Shown in pieces: positions 1 through 8,222 of a stretch of DNA of 64,000 nucleotides. Both the position numbers and the translations under genes were made by a program. How positions within the stretch are numbered: position 1 is the stretch's first letter; every line of letters begins with the position of its first letter. Under the pieces are notes generated by a model. That model ran no database searches, was not told the origin of the DNA, and saw only the letters and a list, made by a program, of their open reading frames with translations. The stretch covers positions 62,001-126,000 of the forward strand of contig NZ_JAASRN010000003.1 of NCBI RefSeq assembly GCF_011761635.1. Direction: 5' to 3'. Source of the stretch: Thermonema lapsum (GTDB lineage Bacteria > Bacteroidota > Bacteroidia > Cytophagales > Thermonemataceae).

Positions 1-342
1 CGGCAGGATAAAATAGCGCATAGGCGGCGTGCGCTCATTGATGTCATCGATGAGCTTTTCGAGCTTGGTTATAGCGTCTTCTTCCAATGGAGGAAGTTCC
101 ATTTTATTGCGTTCGGGGTCGGCAGCAAGCAGCGAGCCAATCACAAACAGTTTATTTTGGATGTCGAGCATGATGTCCTTTCTTGCGCTGTGTTCTGGCA
201 AGTCGCGCAGCAAGCCTATATAGGCGTTCAGTTCATCGACATTGCCGTAGGCTTCGATGCGAATATGTGATTTAGGCAGTCGTGTGCCACCCAAAATGGA
301 GGTTTCGCCTTTGTCGCCTGTTTTTGTGTAAATACGTGCCAT
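1..342 (-). CDS. Cob(I)alamin adenosyltransferase, PduO type (3' end cut by window edge)
   Basis: Transfers the adenosyl group of ATP to cob(I)alamin to make coenzyme B12. The ATG is at 342, and 114 codons are visible before the window edge. The N-terminus carries the PduO-family ATP-binding signature, TKTGDKGETSILGG at about residues 6-19, followed by the family block GNVDELNAYIGLLR near residue 34. The C-terminal helices lie outside the window. It is the last visible gene of a minus-strand run beginning at dnaB, about 100 bp after threonine aldolase. Family assignment is firm. The physiological client enzyme cannot be told from here. Confidence 0.93.
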   Translation of the reverse strand, partial: MARIYTKTGDKGETSILGGTRLPKSHIRIEAYGNVDELNAYIGLLRDLPEHSARKDIMLDIQNKLFVIGSLLAADPERNKMELPPLEEDAITKLEKLIDDINERTPPMRYFILP

Positions 343-442
343 GGAAGGTGCATCTTAATCAGGTGAAGAGGAGGAGGCTGGTTGCCATCACGCTTGCGAA
401 TGTACAAAAAAAACTTCAATGAAAATTGTATTTTTTCTGTTT

Positions 443-1480
443 TTACTTGTGCTCTTTTTGGATACTAAAACGTGGTAGCACTTCCGACAGAAAGGAAATG
501 TGCCCATCGTGAATATCAAGGTGGGTAACCATACGTATTGCTCGCTCGCCGAAGGTAGAAATCAGGATGCCACGTTCTTTGAGGGCGGCTTGCCACTTAT
601 GGGCTTTTAAGGGAGCCCGCAGCTCGGCAATGACTATGTTGGTTTCTACAGGATACACTTCCTGCACGTCGGGATGCGCTTGGAGCAATTCGCCCAATAG
701 CTTGGCACGCCGGTGGTCTTCTTGTAAGCGTTCGATGTGATGTTGGAGCGCATAAAGCCCTGCGGCTGCCAGCATACCAGCTTGTCGCCAGCCACCCCCC
801 ATGACTTTGCGTATGCGGCGCGCCTTACGTATGAGTTCTTTGCTACCAAGTAAGAGGGAGCCTACAGGACAGCCCAAGCCCTTAGATAAGCACACCGAAA
901 GGCTATCGAACAGCCGACCGAAGTCTTGTGGGTCGCTGCCTTGTGCTACAATGGCATTGAACAGTCGGGCGCCGTCGAGGTGCAGTTTTAGCCCATGCTT
1001 AAGGCACACTTCTTTGATTCGACGGATTTCATCCAAATCATAGCACACACCGCCAGCCTTGTTGACCGTATTTTCGAGTGAAACCAAACGACTGACAGGA
1101 AAATGCACGTCGTCGGGGTTGATGTGGGCAGCGACCTGTTCGGCGGTCAGGCGCCCGCGGTTGCCTTCTATTAGGCGCACCGACACCAACGAGTTGGAGG
1201 CTAAACCGCCGCCTTCATACAAGTAGATGTGCGAAAGGCGGTCGCATATCACTTCGTCGTTGGGTTGTGTTTGGGCGCGTATGGCTATTTGGTTGCTCAT
1301 GGTGCCCGAAACACAAAAAAGAGCTGCTTCTACACCGAATAAGCGTGCAGCAAAAGCTTCCAGTTCATTGACGGTGGGGTCTTCGCCATACACGTCGTCG
1401 CCTACGGGTGCTTGGAGCATGGCTTCGCGCATACCCGCTGTAGGACGGCTGACAGTATCACTGCGCAAATCAACTATCAT
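443..1480 (-). CDS. ltaE: Low-specificity L-threonine aldolase
   Basis: PLP-dependent fold-type I enzyme that cleaves L-threonine or allo-threonine to glycine and acetaldehyde in the cytoplasm. The protein is 345 aa, normal for the family. It opens with [11 protein letters not shown] (residues 4-14), the beta-eliminating lyase/threonine aldolase start signature. The LHLDGAR block at about 166-172 holds the PLP-contacting Asp, and the Schiff-base lysine is expected at K200 in SVCLSKG. The start overlaps the stop of the upstream ABC ATPase by 4 bp (ATGA), so translation is probably coupled. No dedicated promoter is visible, and it appears to be read as part of the dnaB-gatC run. Confidence 0.95.
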   Translation of the reverse strand: MIVDLRSDTVSRPTAGMREAMLQAPVGDDVYGEDPTVNELEAFAARLFGVEAALFCVSGTMSNQIAIRAQTQPNDEVICDRLSHIYLYEGGGLASNSLVSVRLIEGNRGRLTAEQVAAHINPDDVHFPVSRLVSLENTVNKAGGVCYDLDEIRRIKEVCLKHGLKLHLDGARLFNAIVAQGSDPQDFGRLFDSLSVCLSKGLGCPVGSLLLGSKELIRKARRIRKVMGGGWRQAGMLAAAGLYALQHHIERLQEDHRRAKLLGELLQAHPDVQEVYPVETNIVIAELRAPLKAHKWQAALKERGILISTFGERAIRMVTHLDIHDGHISFLSEVLPRFSIQKEHK

Positions 1481-2190
1481 GGCAATCTCACTTTTTGCGG
1501 ATTGGGCAAGTCGCTTTCAATCAAACCATCACGCAGGCGTACGATGCGTTCGGCATAACTGGCAATGTCGTCTTCGTGGGTAACCATGATAATGGTATTG
1601 CCTTGTGCGTGAATCTGGTTGAACAGCTCCATGATTTCGTAGGAAGTTTTCGAATCTAAGTTACCGGTGGGTTCGTCGGCAAGCAAAATACTGGGATTGT
1701 TGACAAGTGCTCGGGCAATAGCCACGCGTTGCCGCTGCCCGCCCGACAGCTCGTTGGGTTTATGGTGTGCCCTATCTGCTAGCCCTACATTTTCGAGTGC
1801 CTGCATGGCGCGCGCTATGCGCTCCGACTTTTTATATCCTGCATAAATCAGCGGGAGTGCCACGTTGTCAAGGGCATTCATGCGTGGCAGCAGGTTGAAA
1901 GTTTGAAACACAAAGCCTATTTCTTTATTGCGCACCTCTGCCAGTTCGTCTTCGTTCATTTGACTCACATCCTTTTGGTTAAGGAAGTAACGTCCCGAAG
2001 TGGGCGTATCCAAACAACCAATGATATTCATGAGGGTGGACTTGCCCGAGCCGGAGGGTCCCATAAAGGCTACATATTCTCCTTTCTTTACTTGTATGTT
2101 GATGTCTTTAAGGGCTTCTACCTGTTGGGTGCCCATGATATACACCTTTCGAATATGCTGCATTTCGATGATGGTGGGCGTATCGCTCAT
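1477..2190 (-). CDS. ABC transporter ATP-binding protein, LolD/MacB type
   Basis: Cytoplasmic ATPase subunit of an ABC transporter of the LolD/MacB/FtsE group (237 aa). Visible motifs are Walker [10 protein letters not shown] at 44-52, Q-loop FVFQ at 93-96, signature LSGGQ at 148-152, Walker B ILLADE at 168-173 and the H-loop histidine at 205 in VTHED. The [14 protein letters not shown] stretch after the Q-loop is typical of this group, which works with permeases of the MacB/LolCE type. No such permease is encoded in the window. Its neighbour 3 bp upstream is a large TPR membrane protein, and downstream is ltaE with a 4-bp overlap. The substrate is unknown, and the partner is presumably elsewhere in the genome. 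Confidence 0.95.
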   Translation of the reverse strand: MSDTPTIIEMQHIRKVYIMGTQQVEALKDINIQVKKGEYVAFMGPSGSGKSTLMNIIGCLDTPTSGRYFLNQKDVSQMNEDELAEVRNKEIGFVFQTFNLLPRMNALDNVALPLIYAGYKKSERIARAMQALENVGLADRAHHKPNELSGGQRQRVAIARALVNNPSILLADEPTGNLDSKTSYEIMELFNQIHAQGNTIIMVTHEDDIASYAERIVRLRDGLIESDLPNPQKVRLP

Positions 2191-2193
2191 AAC

Positions 2194-5187
2194 TTATTGG
2201 GTTCTTTGCTCAAGAAACGCTTGTTGTTTTTCATAAATTGCCTGAAACTCCCGGAAATCTTTTTCGGGCATCAGGCGCTGCAAGTTTTTCAGTTCTTGTT
2301 CGGCATAGGAAGTGGCACCGATGCGCAACGCTTGCAGTACATATGCCTTTGTCAAGGGGATGGAGTTTTCGTTTTGACGCAAAGCTGTGATGAGCAAATG
2401 GTAGGCTTCCATTTCTTTGCCTTCTGCATTGAGCAATGCTACAGCACGTAAGTAAGCAGGGGCGTAAAAAGGCAGCGCTTCGTTGCTGCGACGATACCAT
2501 TGCAAAGCTTCTTGGGTCTGTTTTTTCGATTCTGCTAACACGCCTTGCGCATAATATACATACAGACGGTCGAAAGCAGACATTTGGCTTTCGTAGCTTT
2601 GTATGAGTTCGGCTAAGCGTGCCACTTGGGCTGTTTCGGCGGCTTGCCGTATAGCAAGCTGTGCATACAGGCTCTTCAGCCAAGGCGCCTGCAGGCTTTG
2701 AGGAGGTGCTATCAGGTATTTGCTGGCTTCTTGCAGTTGCCCAGCTGCCAGCAGGCGTTCTGCCCAGTGGTATTGTGCCCATAGCTTATACTTGGGGCTC
2801 TGCAAGTAGTCGAGGTATTCATGCAGCTTGTCGGGCGCTAAGTCGTTGCGGTAATACAAGAAAGCAAAGGTTTTCCATTCTTCCCAGTCGGTGGAGGGGG
2901 CAGCCGCTTGCAGTACTTCCGGCATAGCATCTATGAAAGCTTGCATGTACGCCAAAGGCTGTGCCTTTTGTGTTGCCAGCAGCTTCCACCATGGCAATGC
3001 TTCTTGTATCTTACCTTGGGCTGTAAGTGCCAGTGCCAGGGTGAGCTGAGCCTTGGGCTGTCCCAAACTGGCGGCGTAACCTACGGCTTGGGCAGCTGCT
3101 TCGTAATTGCCATGTTCTATGTACCAAGCTGCCAACAAGGGCGCATGCATTGCCCCACCTTGTGTGAGGCTGCGCAGCGCGCTGAAGGCGTCGCCGCAAC
3201 GTTTGGACCCGTAGTAAAGATAAATAGCCTTGGCGAGCAGCAGTTCCTGCCCAAAGGCTTCACGCCATGGTATGTAGGAAAGGCAGCGTTCGAGGTAGGT
3301 CAAGGAAGGGGGCTCGTTGCCGCTGTTGATATGCGCCAGAGTATAATTTGCCAAATACATGCTTTCGGCATAGGTGAGGCTGCTGTCTTTAAACCATTCT
3401 TCTTTAAAAGGAAGTGGCAAGCTATCGCCGGTGCGTAGGGCAGCTAAATAGGCATTGGCTAAGGCAGCGGGCTCTTCTGTGGTAGCGAGCAGCTTATGGG
3501 GGATGGCTTCCTTCCCAAGAGGATGACGCCCCAGAACAGCTGACAAGTTGGCTGCAAACAGTTTGCTGCCCAAGCCTGCTTTTTGGGCTTTTTCAAGATA
3601 GAAAAGAGCCGAGTCAGCAATCCCAAAATGAGCGTAAGCCAAAGCGAGGTTATTATAGAGGCGATTGGAATGAGGAAACCATCGGCTGCCTTCTTTCAGC
3701 TTTTCAATTGCTTGGATAAAAAGTTGTCGTTCGGCATATTGGGCGGCTACTTTCAAAAAGCTTTGCTCCAAAGGCTCTTGTTCCATGTTGTAGAACAGAG
3801 CATTTAGATATCCTTCGGTGTTTTTTTTGCTAAGCTCTATAAAGGCAAGGGCATAGTGTACGTGTGGGTTTTTGGTATTGTAACGATTGGACAGCCCGTA
3901 GTAAGTAGCAGCAAAGTCAGTGTCGCCGTTTAGCAGGTAACTGTCGCCTGTCAGTGCATAATAAGCAGCCTGTATGCGATTGATGGGGGTAAGATAGCCC
4001 GTATAAACCAATATAGTGATGATAAAGAAAGCTATCCCGCGGGCAAGGTAGTTGGGAATAGCATGCTGGCTTTCGTCTTGATAGAGTATATCGTACAAAT
4101 TGGCTGATTGGCTGCGGCGGTAGTTGACAAACACATAGAGCCAAGTAACAAGCCCAAAGACAGAAAAACTCAGCAAGACCACGACTTGAAAGGCTTTTTG
4201 CAGAGATGCCTCACCTATTTGGTAGGCGTAGGCTTGCACACCTACGCTGATGGTTGCCAAGACGAGATACAGCGCTTTGCTTTGTGAAGGTGTGGGGCAT
4301 ATCTTTCGCCAAGCCGGTGACTTATCAATAAAGAAAAAGCCGGCGGTTAGTGCAAGGAGCATCCACACATTCGTATGGATGAGCGCCCAGTCAGTAGAGA
4401 ACCAATGCATGTGCTGAGCAAGCAGCAAGCCCAAGTTCAACAGATACAGAAGGGTAAACCATGAGAAGTGCTTTAAATTGCTTTGAGTGTCGGCAGCTTC
4501 GGAGCGCCCAGTGAGGGCAAGCAGGGCATAAGGAATTTGCGCAGAGATTAAAAATATGAATATCAAGGCGATGCTTAAAGGCACCCAAAGGCTAAAATGC
4601 GCAGCAAAGGCAAGGGGGGCAGGGTAGGTACTGCGCAGCATAATGAGTGCAAGGAAGGCAGCATGTAGGGTAAAAAACACAATGAAGCGCTGCAAAAAGC
4701 TACTTCTTGGCTTGCGTTTTTGCATCCACCAAAGCAGGGCAGGTGTGGCAACACTCATGCCAATGACCAAGGCTATGGTAGGGAAAGGCAGGCGCAGTTT
4801 CAACAGAGGCAGGGATGAGAGTGCGTAATACAAAACAGCTATCAACGAAGCGCCCATCCACTGTTCTCGTTTCATGGCACCGACAAGTGCAAGCAGGAGG
4901 CTCAACGCCACCACCCAGCCCCATGAAAACAACAGGCTATAAAGGGGCGAGAACTGCCATTCTTTTGCATTGAACAATTGTTCGTAAACGGGGTAGTCCA
5001 CCTCTACGGGCAGCAAGAAGAGTCCCTCTTGTAGCTGCTCTAATGGCAGCGTAATGAAAGCCAGCTGTTCGTCTATGGTGAAAGGAAGCTGCAATTCAAA
5101 ACCAGAAAGCCACCCGTGCAGCAAAAGAACGATACAGGTGGCTAAAAGGAAGAATAAAAAATAAGAAAGAATGGTTTGACGCTGCAT
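2194..5187 (-). CDS. Large multi-pass membrane protein with C-terminal TPR domain
   Basis: 997-aa protein with no enzyme motif that I recognise. The first roughly 410 residues contain about ten to twelve hydrophobic segments, beginning with one at residues 8-28. The remaining 580 residues are helical, Ala/Leu/Tyr-rich repeats in TPR style, for example YNNLALAYAHFGIADSALFYLEKAQKAG split over successive helices around residue 510. The layout suggests an inner-membrane anchor with a large soluble scaffold. It sits between gatC (20 bp upstream) and the ABC ATPase (3 bp downstream), so it is co-transcribed with both. Whether it acts with that ATPase is only a guess from spacing. A role in envelope assembly or glycan export would fit, but the sequence does not prove one. 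Confidence 0.85.
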   Translation of the reverse strand: MQRQTILSYFLFFLLATCIVLLLHGWLSGFELQLPFTIDEQLAFITLPLEQLQEGLFLLPVEVDYPVYEQLFNAKEWQFSPLYSLLFSWGWVVALSLLLALVGAMKREQWMGASLIAVLYYALSSLPLLKLRLPFPTIALVIGMSVATPALLWWMQKRKPRSSFLQRFIVFFTLHAAFLALIMLRSTYPAPLAFAAHFSLWVPLSIALIFIFLISAQIPYALLALTGRSEAADTQSNLKHFSWFTLLYLLNLGLLLAQHMHWFSTDWALIHTNVWMLLALTAGFFFIDKSPAWRKICPTPSQSKALYLVLATISVGVQAYAYQIGEASLQKAFQVVVLLSFSVFGLVTWLYVFVNYRRSQSANLYDILYQDESQHAIPNYLARGIAFFIITILVYTGYLTPINRIQAAYYALTGDSYLLNGDTDFAATYYGLSNRYNTKNPHVHYALAFIELSKKNTEGYLNALFYNMEQEPLEQSFLKVAAQYAERQLFIQAIEKLKEGSRWFPHSNRLYNNLALAYAHFGIADSALFYLEKAQKAGLGSKLFAANLSAVLGRHPLGKEAIPHKLLATTEEPAALANAYLAALRTGDSLPLPFKEEWFKDSSLTYAESMYLANYTLAHINSGNEPPSLTYLERCLSYIPWREAFGQELLLAKAIYLYYGSKRCGDAFSALRSLTQGGAMHAPLLAAWYIEHGNYEAAAQAVGYAASLGQPKAQLTLALALTAQGKIQEALPWWKLLATQKAQPLAYMQAFIDAMPEVLQAAAPSTDWEEWKTFAFLYYRNDLAPDKLHEYLDYLQSPKYKLWAQYHWAERLLAAGQLQEASKYLIAPPQSLQAPWLKSLYAQLAIRQAAETAQVARLAELIQSYESQMSAFDRLYVYYAQGVLAESKKQTQEALQWYRRSNEALPFYAPAYLRAVALLNAEGKEMEAYHLLITALRQNENSIPLTKAYVLQALRIGATSYAEQELKNLQRLMPEKDFREFQAIYEKQQAFLEQRTQ

Positions 5188-5207
5188 AGGGCATTTTTTT
5201 GTGGATT

Positions 5208-5495
5208 CTATTCAATGACCTTCGGCACACGAAAGTAGTTGCTGTCTTTTTTGGGGGCGTTGCGCAGCGCACGCGCATGAGGCAATGCCGGTGCTGGTTC
5301 ATCTTCGCGTAGTACGTTATTTTCTTCCGACATGTGGATAAGCGGCTCTACTCCGTTGGTATCTATTTTCTCGAGTTGGTCGACCCATTCGATGATTTTA
5401 TTCAGGTCATTCAACATAGTTTGGGCTTCTGATTCATCAAACTCCAGACGAGCAAGATGTGCTATTTTCTGCAAGGTGTCCAAAGATACTTTCAT
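5208..5495 (-). CDS. gatC: Asp/Glu-tRNA(Asn/Gln) amidotransferase subunit C
   Basis: Small subunit (95 aa, usual length) of the GatCAB complex, which converts misacylated Asp-tRNA(Asn) and Glu-tRNA(Gln) into the amide forms. Family blocks are KIAHLARLEFDESE near residue 9, LNKIIEWVDQLEKIDTNGVEP in the middle, and LREDEPAPAL towards the end, which wraps around GatA. gatA and gatB are not in the window, so the complex is encoded in pieces. The gene lies 25 bp after plsC and 20 bp before the TPR membrane protein, inside the dnaB run. Confidence 0.95.
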   Translation of the reverse strand: MKVSLDTLQKIAHLARLEFDESEAQTMLNDLNKIIEWVDQLEKIDTNGVEPLIHMSEENNVLREDEPAPALPHARALRNAPKKDSNYFRVPKVIE

Positions 5496-5520
5496 AGGAA
5501 TTATGTTTTTCGATTTGCGC

Positions 5521-6306
5521 TTACTTACGCAAAGCTACAGAATTTCTTCCATTGGATGGGGCACAGTATTTTAAGTCAGGGTAGTAGGCTTTCAACGCTT
5601 GGTAGATGGCATCATAGGTGCGCTGTTTGATGTGCTCGAGGTCTTGTTCGGTGCATCCTTTGGTTTGCACTGGAGGCAAAACCACTGCCTCCAGACGATG
5701 GTAGCGGGGCAAAAAGCGGTGGTCGTCGGGCAGCACTTTCCAATTATACGGAAAAGCAATGGGTATAATGGGGATTTGCAAGTCGATGGCTACTTTGAAA
5801 GCACCATCTTTGAAAGGTGCCAGCCGGTCGAGTTCGTGCACTCGTATGCCTCCTTCGGGAAAGATGATGATGCTGCGCCCTTGTTGTGCGGCTTTACGCA
5901 TGTGAAGCAGTGCTTTGTAGGAGGCGGTTGTGCTTTCCCGCTTCACGGGAATATGTAGCTTGGCAAACATGCGCCCAAAAAGAGGGATTCGGCTTAGGCT
6001 GTCTTTGCCTACAAACACATGTCTTGGGGGGGCTATCAGACCCATCAAGACGATGTCGAGATAGGAGTTGTGGTTGCTGCAAAGCACATACACTGCCCGA
6101 GACGAAGGGTGGAAGTGGTAGTGTACTTCGAAGGGCAGTCCGCTGCCCCTCAAAAAGCACCATGCCCAAAATCGGTTCAGATAGCCAATCAGAGCATAGG
6201 CACGGCTATAATAGGCAAGCCAAAACAAAGGATACAGACATACAAAAGGAATAAGAAACCATAACAAGCACCATATGGAGTAAATTCTGCGTAGTAATGT
6301 TGTCAT
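5521..6306 (-). CDS. plsC: 1-acyl-sn-glycerol-3-phosphate acyltransferase (PlsC family)
   Basis: Membrane-bound acyltransferase (261 aa) expected to add the second acyl chain to lysophosphatidic acid in phospholipid synthesis. A hydrophobic N-terminal segment (about residues 8-36) precedes the acyltransferase domain. The catalytic H-x4-D motif is NHNSYLD (H79, D84), and the glycerophosphate-binding block is FPEGGIR at 149-155. The next motif, IPIIPIAF, also fits. It follows dnaB by 27 bp and precedes gatC by 25 bp. Family members can be specific for other lysolipids, so the exact acceptor is inferred. Confidence 0.92.
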   Translation of the reverse strand: MTTLLRRIYSIWCLLWFLIPFVCLYPLFWLAYYSRAYALIGYLNRFWAWCFLRGSGLPFEVHYHFHPSSRAVYVLCSNHNSYLDIVLMGLIAPPRHVFVGKDSLSRIPLFGRMFAKLHIPVKRESTTASYKALLHMRKAAQQGRSIIIFPEGGIRVHELDRLAPFKDGAFKVAIDLQIPIIPIAFPYNWKVLPDDHRFLPRYHRLEAVVLPPVQTKGCTEQDLEHIKQRTYDAIYQALKAYYPDLKYCAPSNGRNSVALRK

Positions 6307-6333
6307 AGGGGATAAGGGGTTCCGAAGTTTGTT

Positions 6334-7911
6334 TTAGAATGGTGGCATGTCGTCAAAAGGGTCGGTTGGTGGTAGTTGCTTGTTGTCGGGTGAGGAATCG
6401 TCTTCCAAATCTTCGTTCAGGCGGCTTTGTACCCGTATTGTCTGCGCTCTTTGTGTGAAGGGCTGCACGTGGTCTACGAAAGCAGGTTCATGAGCAAAAG
6501 CCCCCAGATTGAAGTTGTCGAGGTTGGTGAATTTGGTGAACTCGTTGATATAACGCAAACGAACGCTGCCCAGCGCTCCATTCCTGTGCTTGGCAATAAT
6601 CACCTCACCCACACCTGCCGTAGGATTGCCCTCTTCGTCTTCGGTGATGCCATAGTATTCGGGGCGATAAAGAAAGAGTACTAGGTCGGCGTCTTGCTCA
6701 ATAGAGCCCGATTCGCGTAAATCGGAGAGCTGAGGGCGTTTGTCGCCACCACGTTGCTCCACGGCGCGCGACAGCTGCGACAGCGCAATTACTGGAATAT
6801 CCAGCTCTTTGGCTATGTTTTTCAGCGAGCGGGAAATGTAGGCAATTTCTTGTTCGCGGTTGCCTTTGTTGCCTTGCTCGCCACCACTCATCAACTGCAG
6901 GTAGTCCACGGCAATCAACTGGATGTTGTGTTGGGCTTTGAGGCGTCGCGCTTTGGCGCGCAGCTCCAATACCGAGAGAGCGGGGGTGTCGTCAATAAAT
7001 ATTTTGGATTGCTCCAGTTTGGCAATGCGCTGGTGCATACGGCTCCATTCGGCTTCGCTCAACTTACCCTGTTTGAGCTGTGTGCTGCTTATTTCGGCTT
7101 CGGCTGCAATTAAACGGTTGATAAGCTGCACAGCAGACATCTCCAAAGAAAATACTGCTACGGGCAGGTTGAAATCCACAGCTGCATTGCGCAGTGCCGA
7201 AAGGATGAAAGCCGTTTTACCCATCCCCGGGCGTGCAGCAATGATAATCAAGTCGGACTTCTGCCAGCCGGCGGTGTAGCGGTCTAGTTCTGTGAATCCG
7301 GTAGGCACGCCTGTGAGCCCGTCGTTCATGTCTTTTTTATTGGCAAGCTCGCGCAACGACTGTTGTATTACGCTCTGTATGTCTAAGTAGTTGCGTCGTA
7401 TGTTTTTTTCCGACACCTTGAAAAACGAGTGTTCGGCATAATCGAGCAACTCAAACACATCGGTTTTGTTTTCTATGGCTTTTTGCTGAATCTCTTCCGA
7501 GATGCGAATCAAGTCGCGTTTTAGTGCGTATTCGCTGAGGATGCGGGCATGATATTCGAGGTTGGCAGCCGAGTTGATTTTGGTGGTGAGTTCACCCAAG
7601 TAAACAGGACCCCCTACCATTTCCAGCTTTCCTGCCTTGCGCAGTACGTCGGTGACGGCTATGATGTCAATAGGGTGCCCTTCTTTGAAAAGCTGCTCAA
7701 TAGCCCGATATATCTCTTGGTGTTGTGGACGGTAGAAGCTCTCGGGTGTGAGGATATCAGCTACATCTACAATAGCCTCTTTTTCAAACAGCAAAGCGCC
7801 CAACACCGCTTCTTCCACTTCTATAGCTTGTGGAAGCGATTGTATGCGCTCTTTTTGAAGCATTCTGTAGGATTCTATGTCTTTTTTGGGGTTTATAGAG
7901 GAATGTGCCAT
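6334..7911 (-). CDS. dnaB: Replicative DNA helicase DnaB
   Basis: Hexameric 5'-3' helicase that drives the replication fork (525 aa). The N-terminal DnaB domain starts at about residue 28 (LPQAIEVEEAVLGALL) and ends near 150. A linker follows, then the RecA-like ATPase core. Walker A is ARPGMGKTAF near residues 225-234, and Walker B lies around LIAVDYLQLMSG. The conserved SRSLKNIAKEL, SQLSRAVEQR and LRESGSIEQDAD blocks follow. There is no intein and no break. The acidic C-terminal tail (about 40 residues) is low in conservation. It is the first gene of the minus run to the left edge, with a -7 box TATCTTTG about 57 bp upstream. Confidence 0.97.
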   Translation of the reverse strand: MAHSSINPKKDIESYRMLQKERIQSLPQAIEVEEAVLGALLFEKEAIVDVADILTPESFYRPQHQEIYRAIEQLFKEGHPIDIIAVTDVLRKAGKLEMVGGPVYLGELTTKINSAANLEYHARILSEYALKRDLIRISEEIQQKAIENKTDVFELLDYAEHSFFKVSEKNIRRNYLDIQSVIQQSLRELANKKDMNDGLTGVPTGFTELDRYTAGWQKSDLIIIAARPGMGKTAFILSALRNAAVDFNLPVAVFSLEMSAVQLINRLIAAEAEISSTQLKQGKLSEAEWSRMHQRIAKLEQSKIFIDDTPALSVLELRAKARRLKAQHNIQLIAVDYLQLMSGGEQGNKGNREQEIAYISRSLKNIAKELDIPVIALSQLSRAVEQRGGDKRPQLSDLRESGSIEQDADLVLFLYRPEYYGITEDEEGNPTAGVGEVIIAKHRNGALGSVRLRYINEFTKFTNLDNFNLGAFAHEPAFVDHVQPFTQRAQTIRVQSRLNEDLEDDSSPDNKQLPPTDPFDDMPPF

Positions 7912-7967
7912 AGCCGGTATAAGAGGAGGTTATTGGGTTACGTTACTTGAGAGAAAAGGTTTTTATG

Positions 7968-7996
7968 CAAAGATAAGAAATCGAATAGGCTGCAAA
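7968..7996 (-). promoter_or_regulatory. Candidate promoter of the dnaB run
   Basis: On the minus strand TATCTTTG (7975-7968) matches the Bacteroidota -7 box TAnnTTTG. A TTTTG (7997-7993) lies about 17 bp further upstream as a possible -33 element. This would start transcription some 50 bp before the dnaB ATG. The box is a perfect match, but the spacer is slightly short. Confidence 0.5.
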
Positions 7997-8131
7997 AATG
8001 CAAAGCTCCTGCTTTTGTGGCATGGGCTTTTTATTGAAAAAAAGAAAAGGAGTCCTCTGCCATGGGCAAAGTACCTTGTTTTTGCCGGTTGCTTTTTTTT
8101 AAAGAAGGGAAGAAGCCGCATTTTTTGCTTG

Positions 8132-8165
8132 CTTTGTAGGCAAATAGAACCCAAAACCTACAAAG
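8132..8165. other. Stem-loop abutting a second stem-loop
   Basis: CTTTGTAGG (8132-8140) pairs perfectly with CCTACAAAG (8157-8165) around a 16-nt loop. It directly abuts the hairpin at 8166-8196, so the two form a tandem structure downstream of the DUF389 gene. It could be part of a double terminator or protect the 3' end. Confidence 0.5.
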
Positions 8166-8198
8166 AAGGCAGGTTTCTTTTCCAGATACCTGCCTTTT
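8166..8198 (-). terminator. Probable terminator of the DUF389 gene
   Basis: AAGGCAGGT (8166-8174) pairs with ACCTGCCTT (8188-8196). Read on the minus strand the hairpin comes about 25 nt after the DUF389 stop and is followed by CTTTGTAGGTTTTGGG, moderately U-rich. This is consistent with a rho-independent terminator of medium strength. Confidence 0.5.
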
Positions 8199-8222
8199 GC
8201 AAGCTTTGATATATGAGAGGGC

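Larger units (their letters stand above)
7912..8222. other. Intergenic region between dnaB and the DUF389 gene
   Basis: No gene is visible. It holds the dnaB promoter candidate near the dnaB end, a poly-purine/pyrimidine stretch around 8040-8110, and two adjacent stem-loops at 8132-8196 beside the DUF389 stop codon. Short open frames here have no recognisable protein character. Confidence 0.6.
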
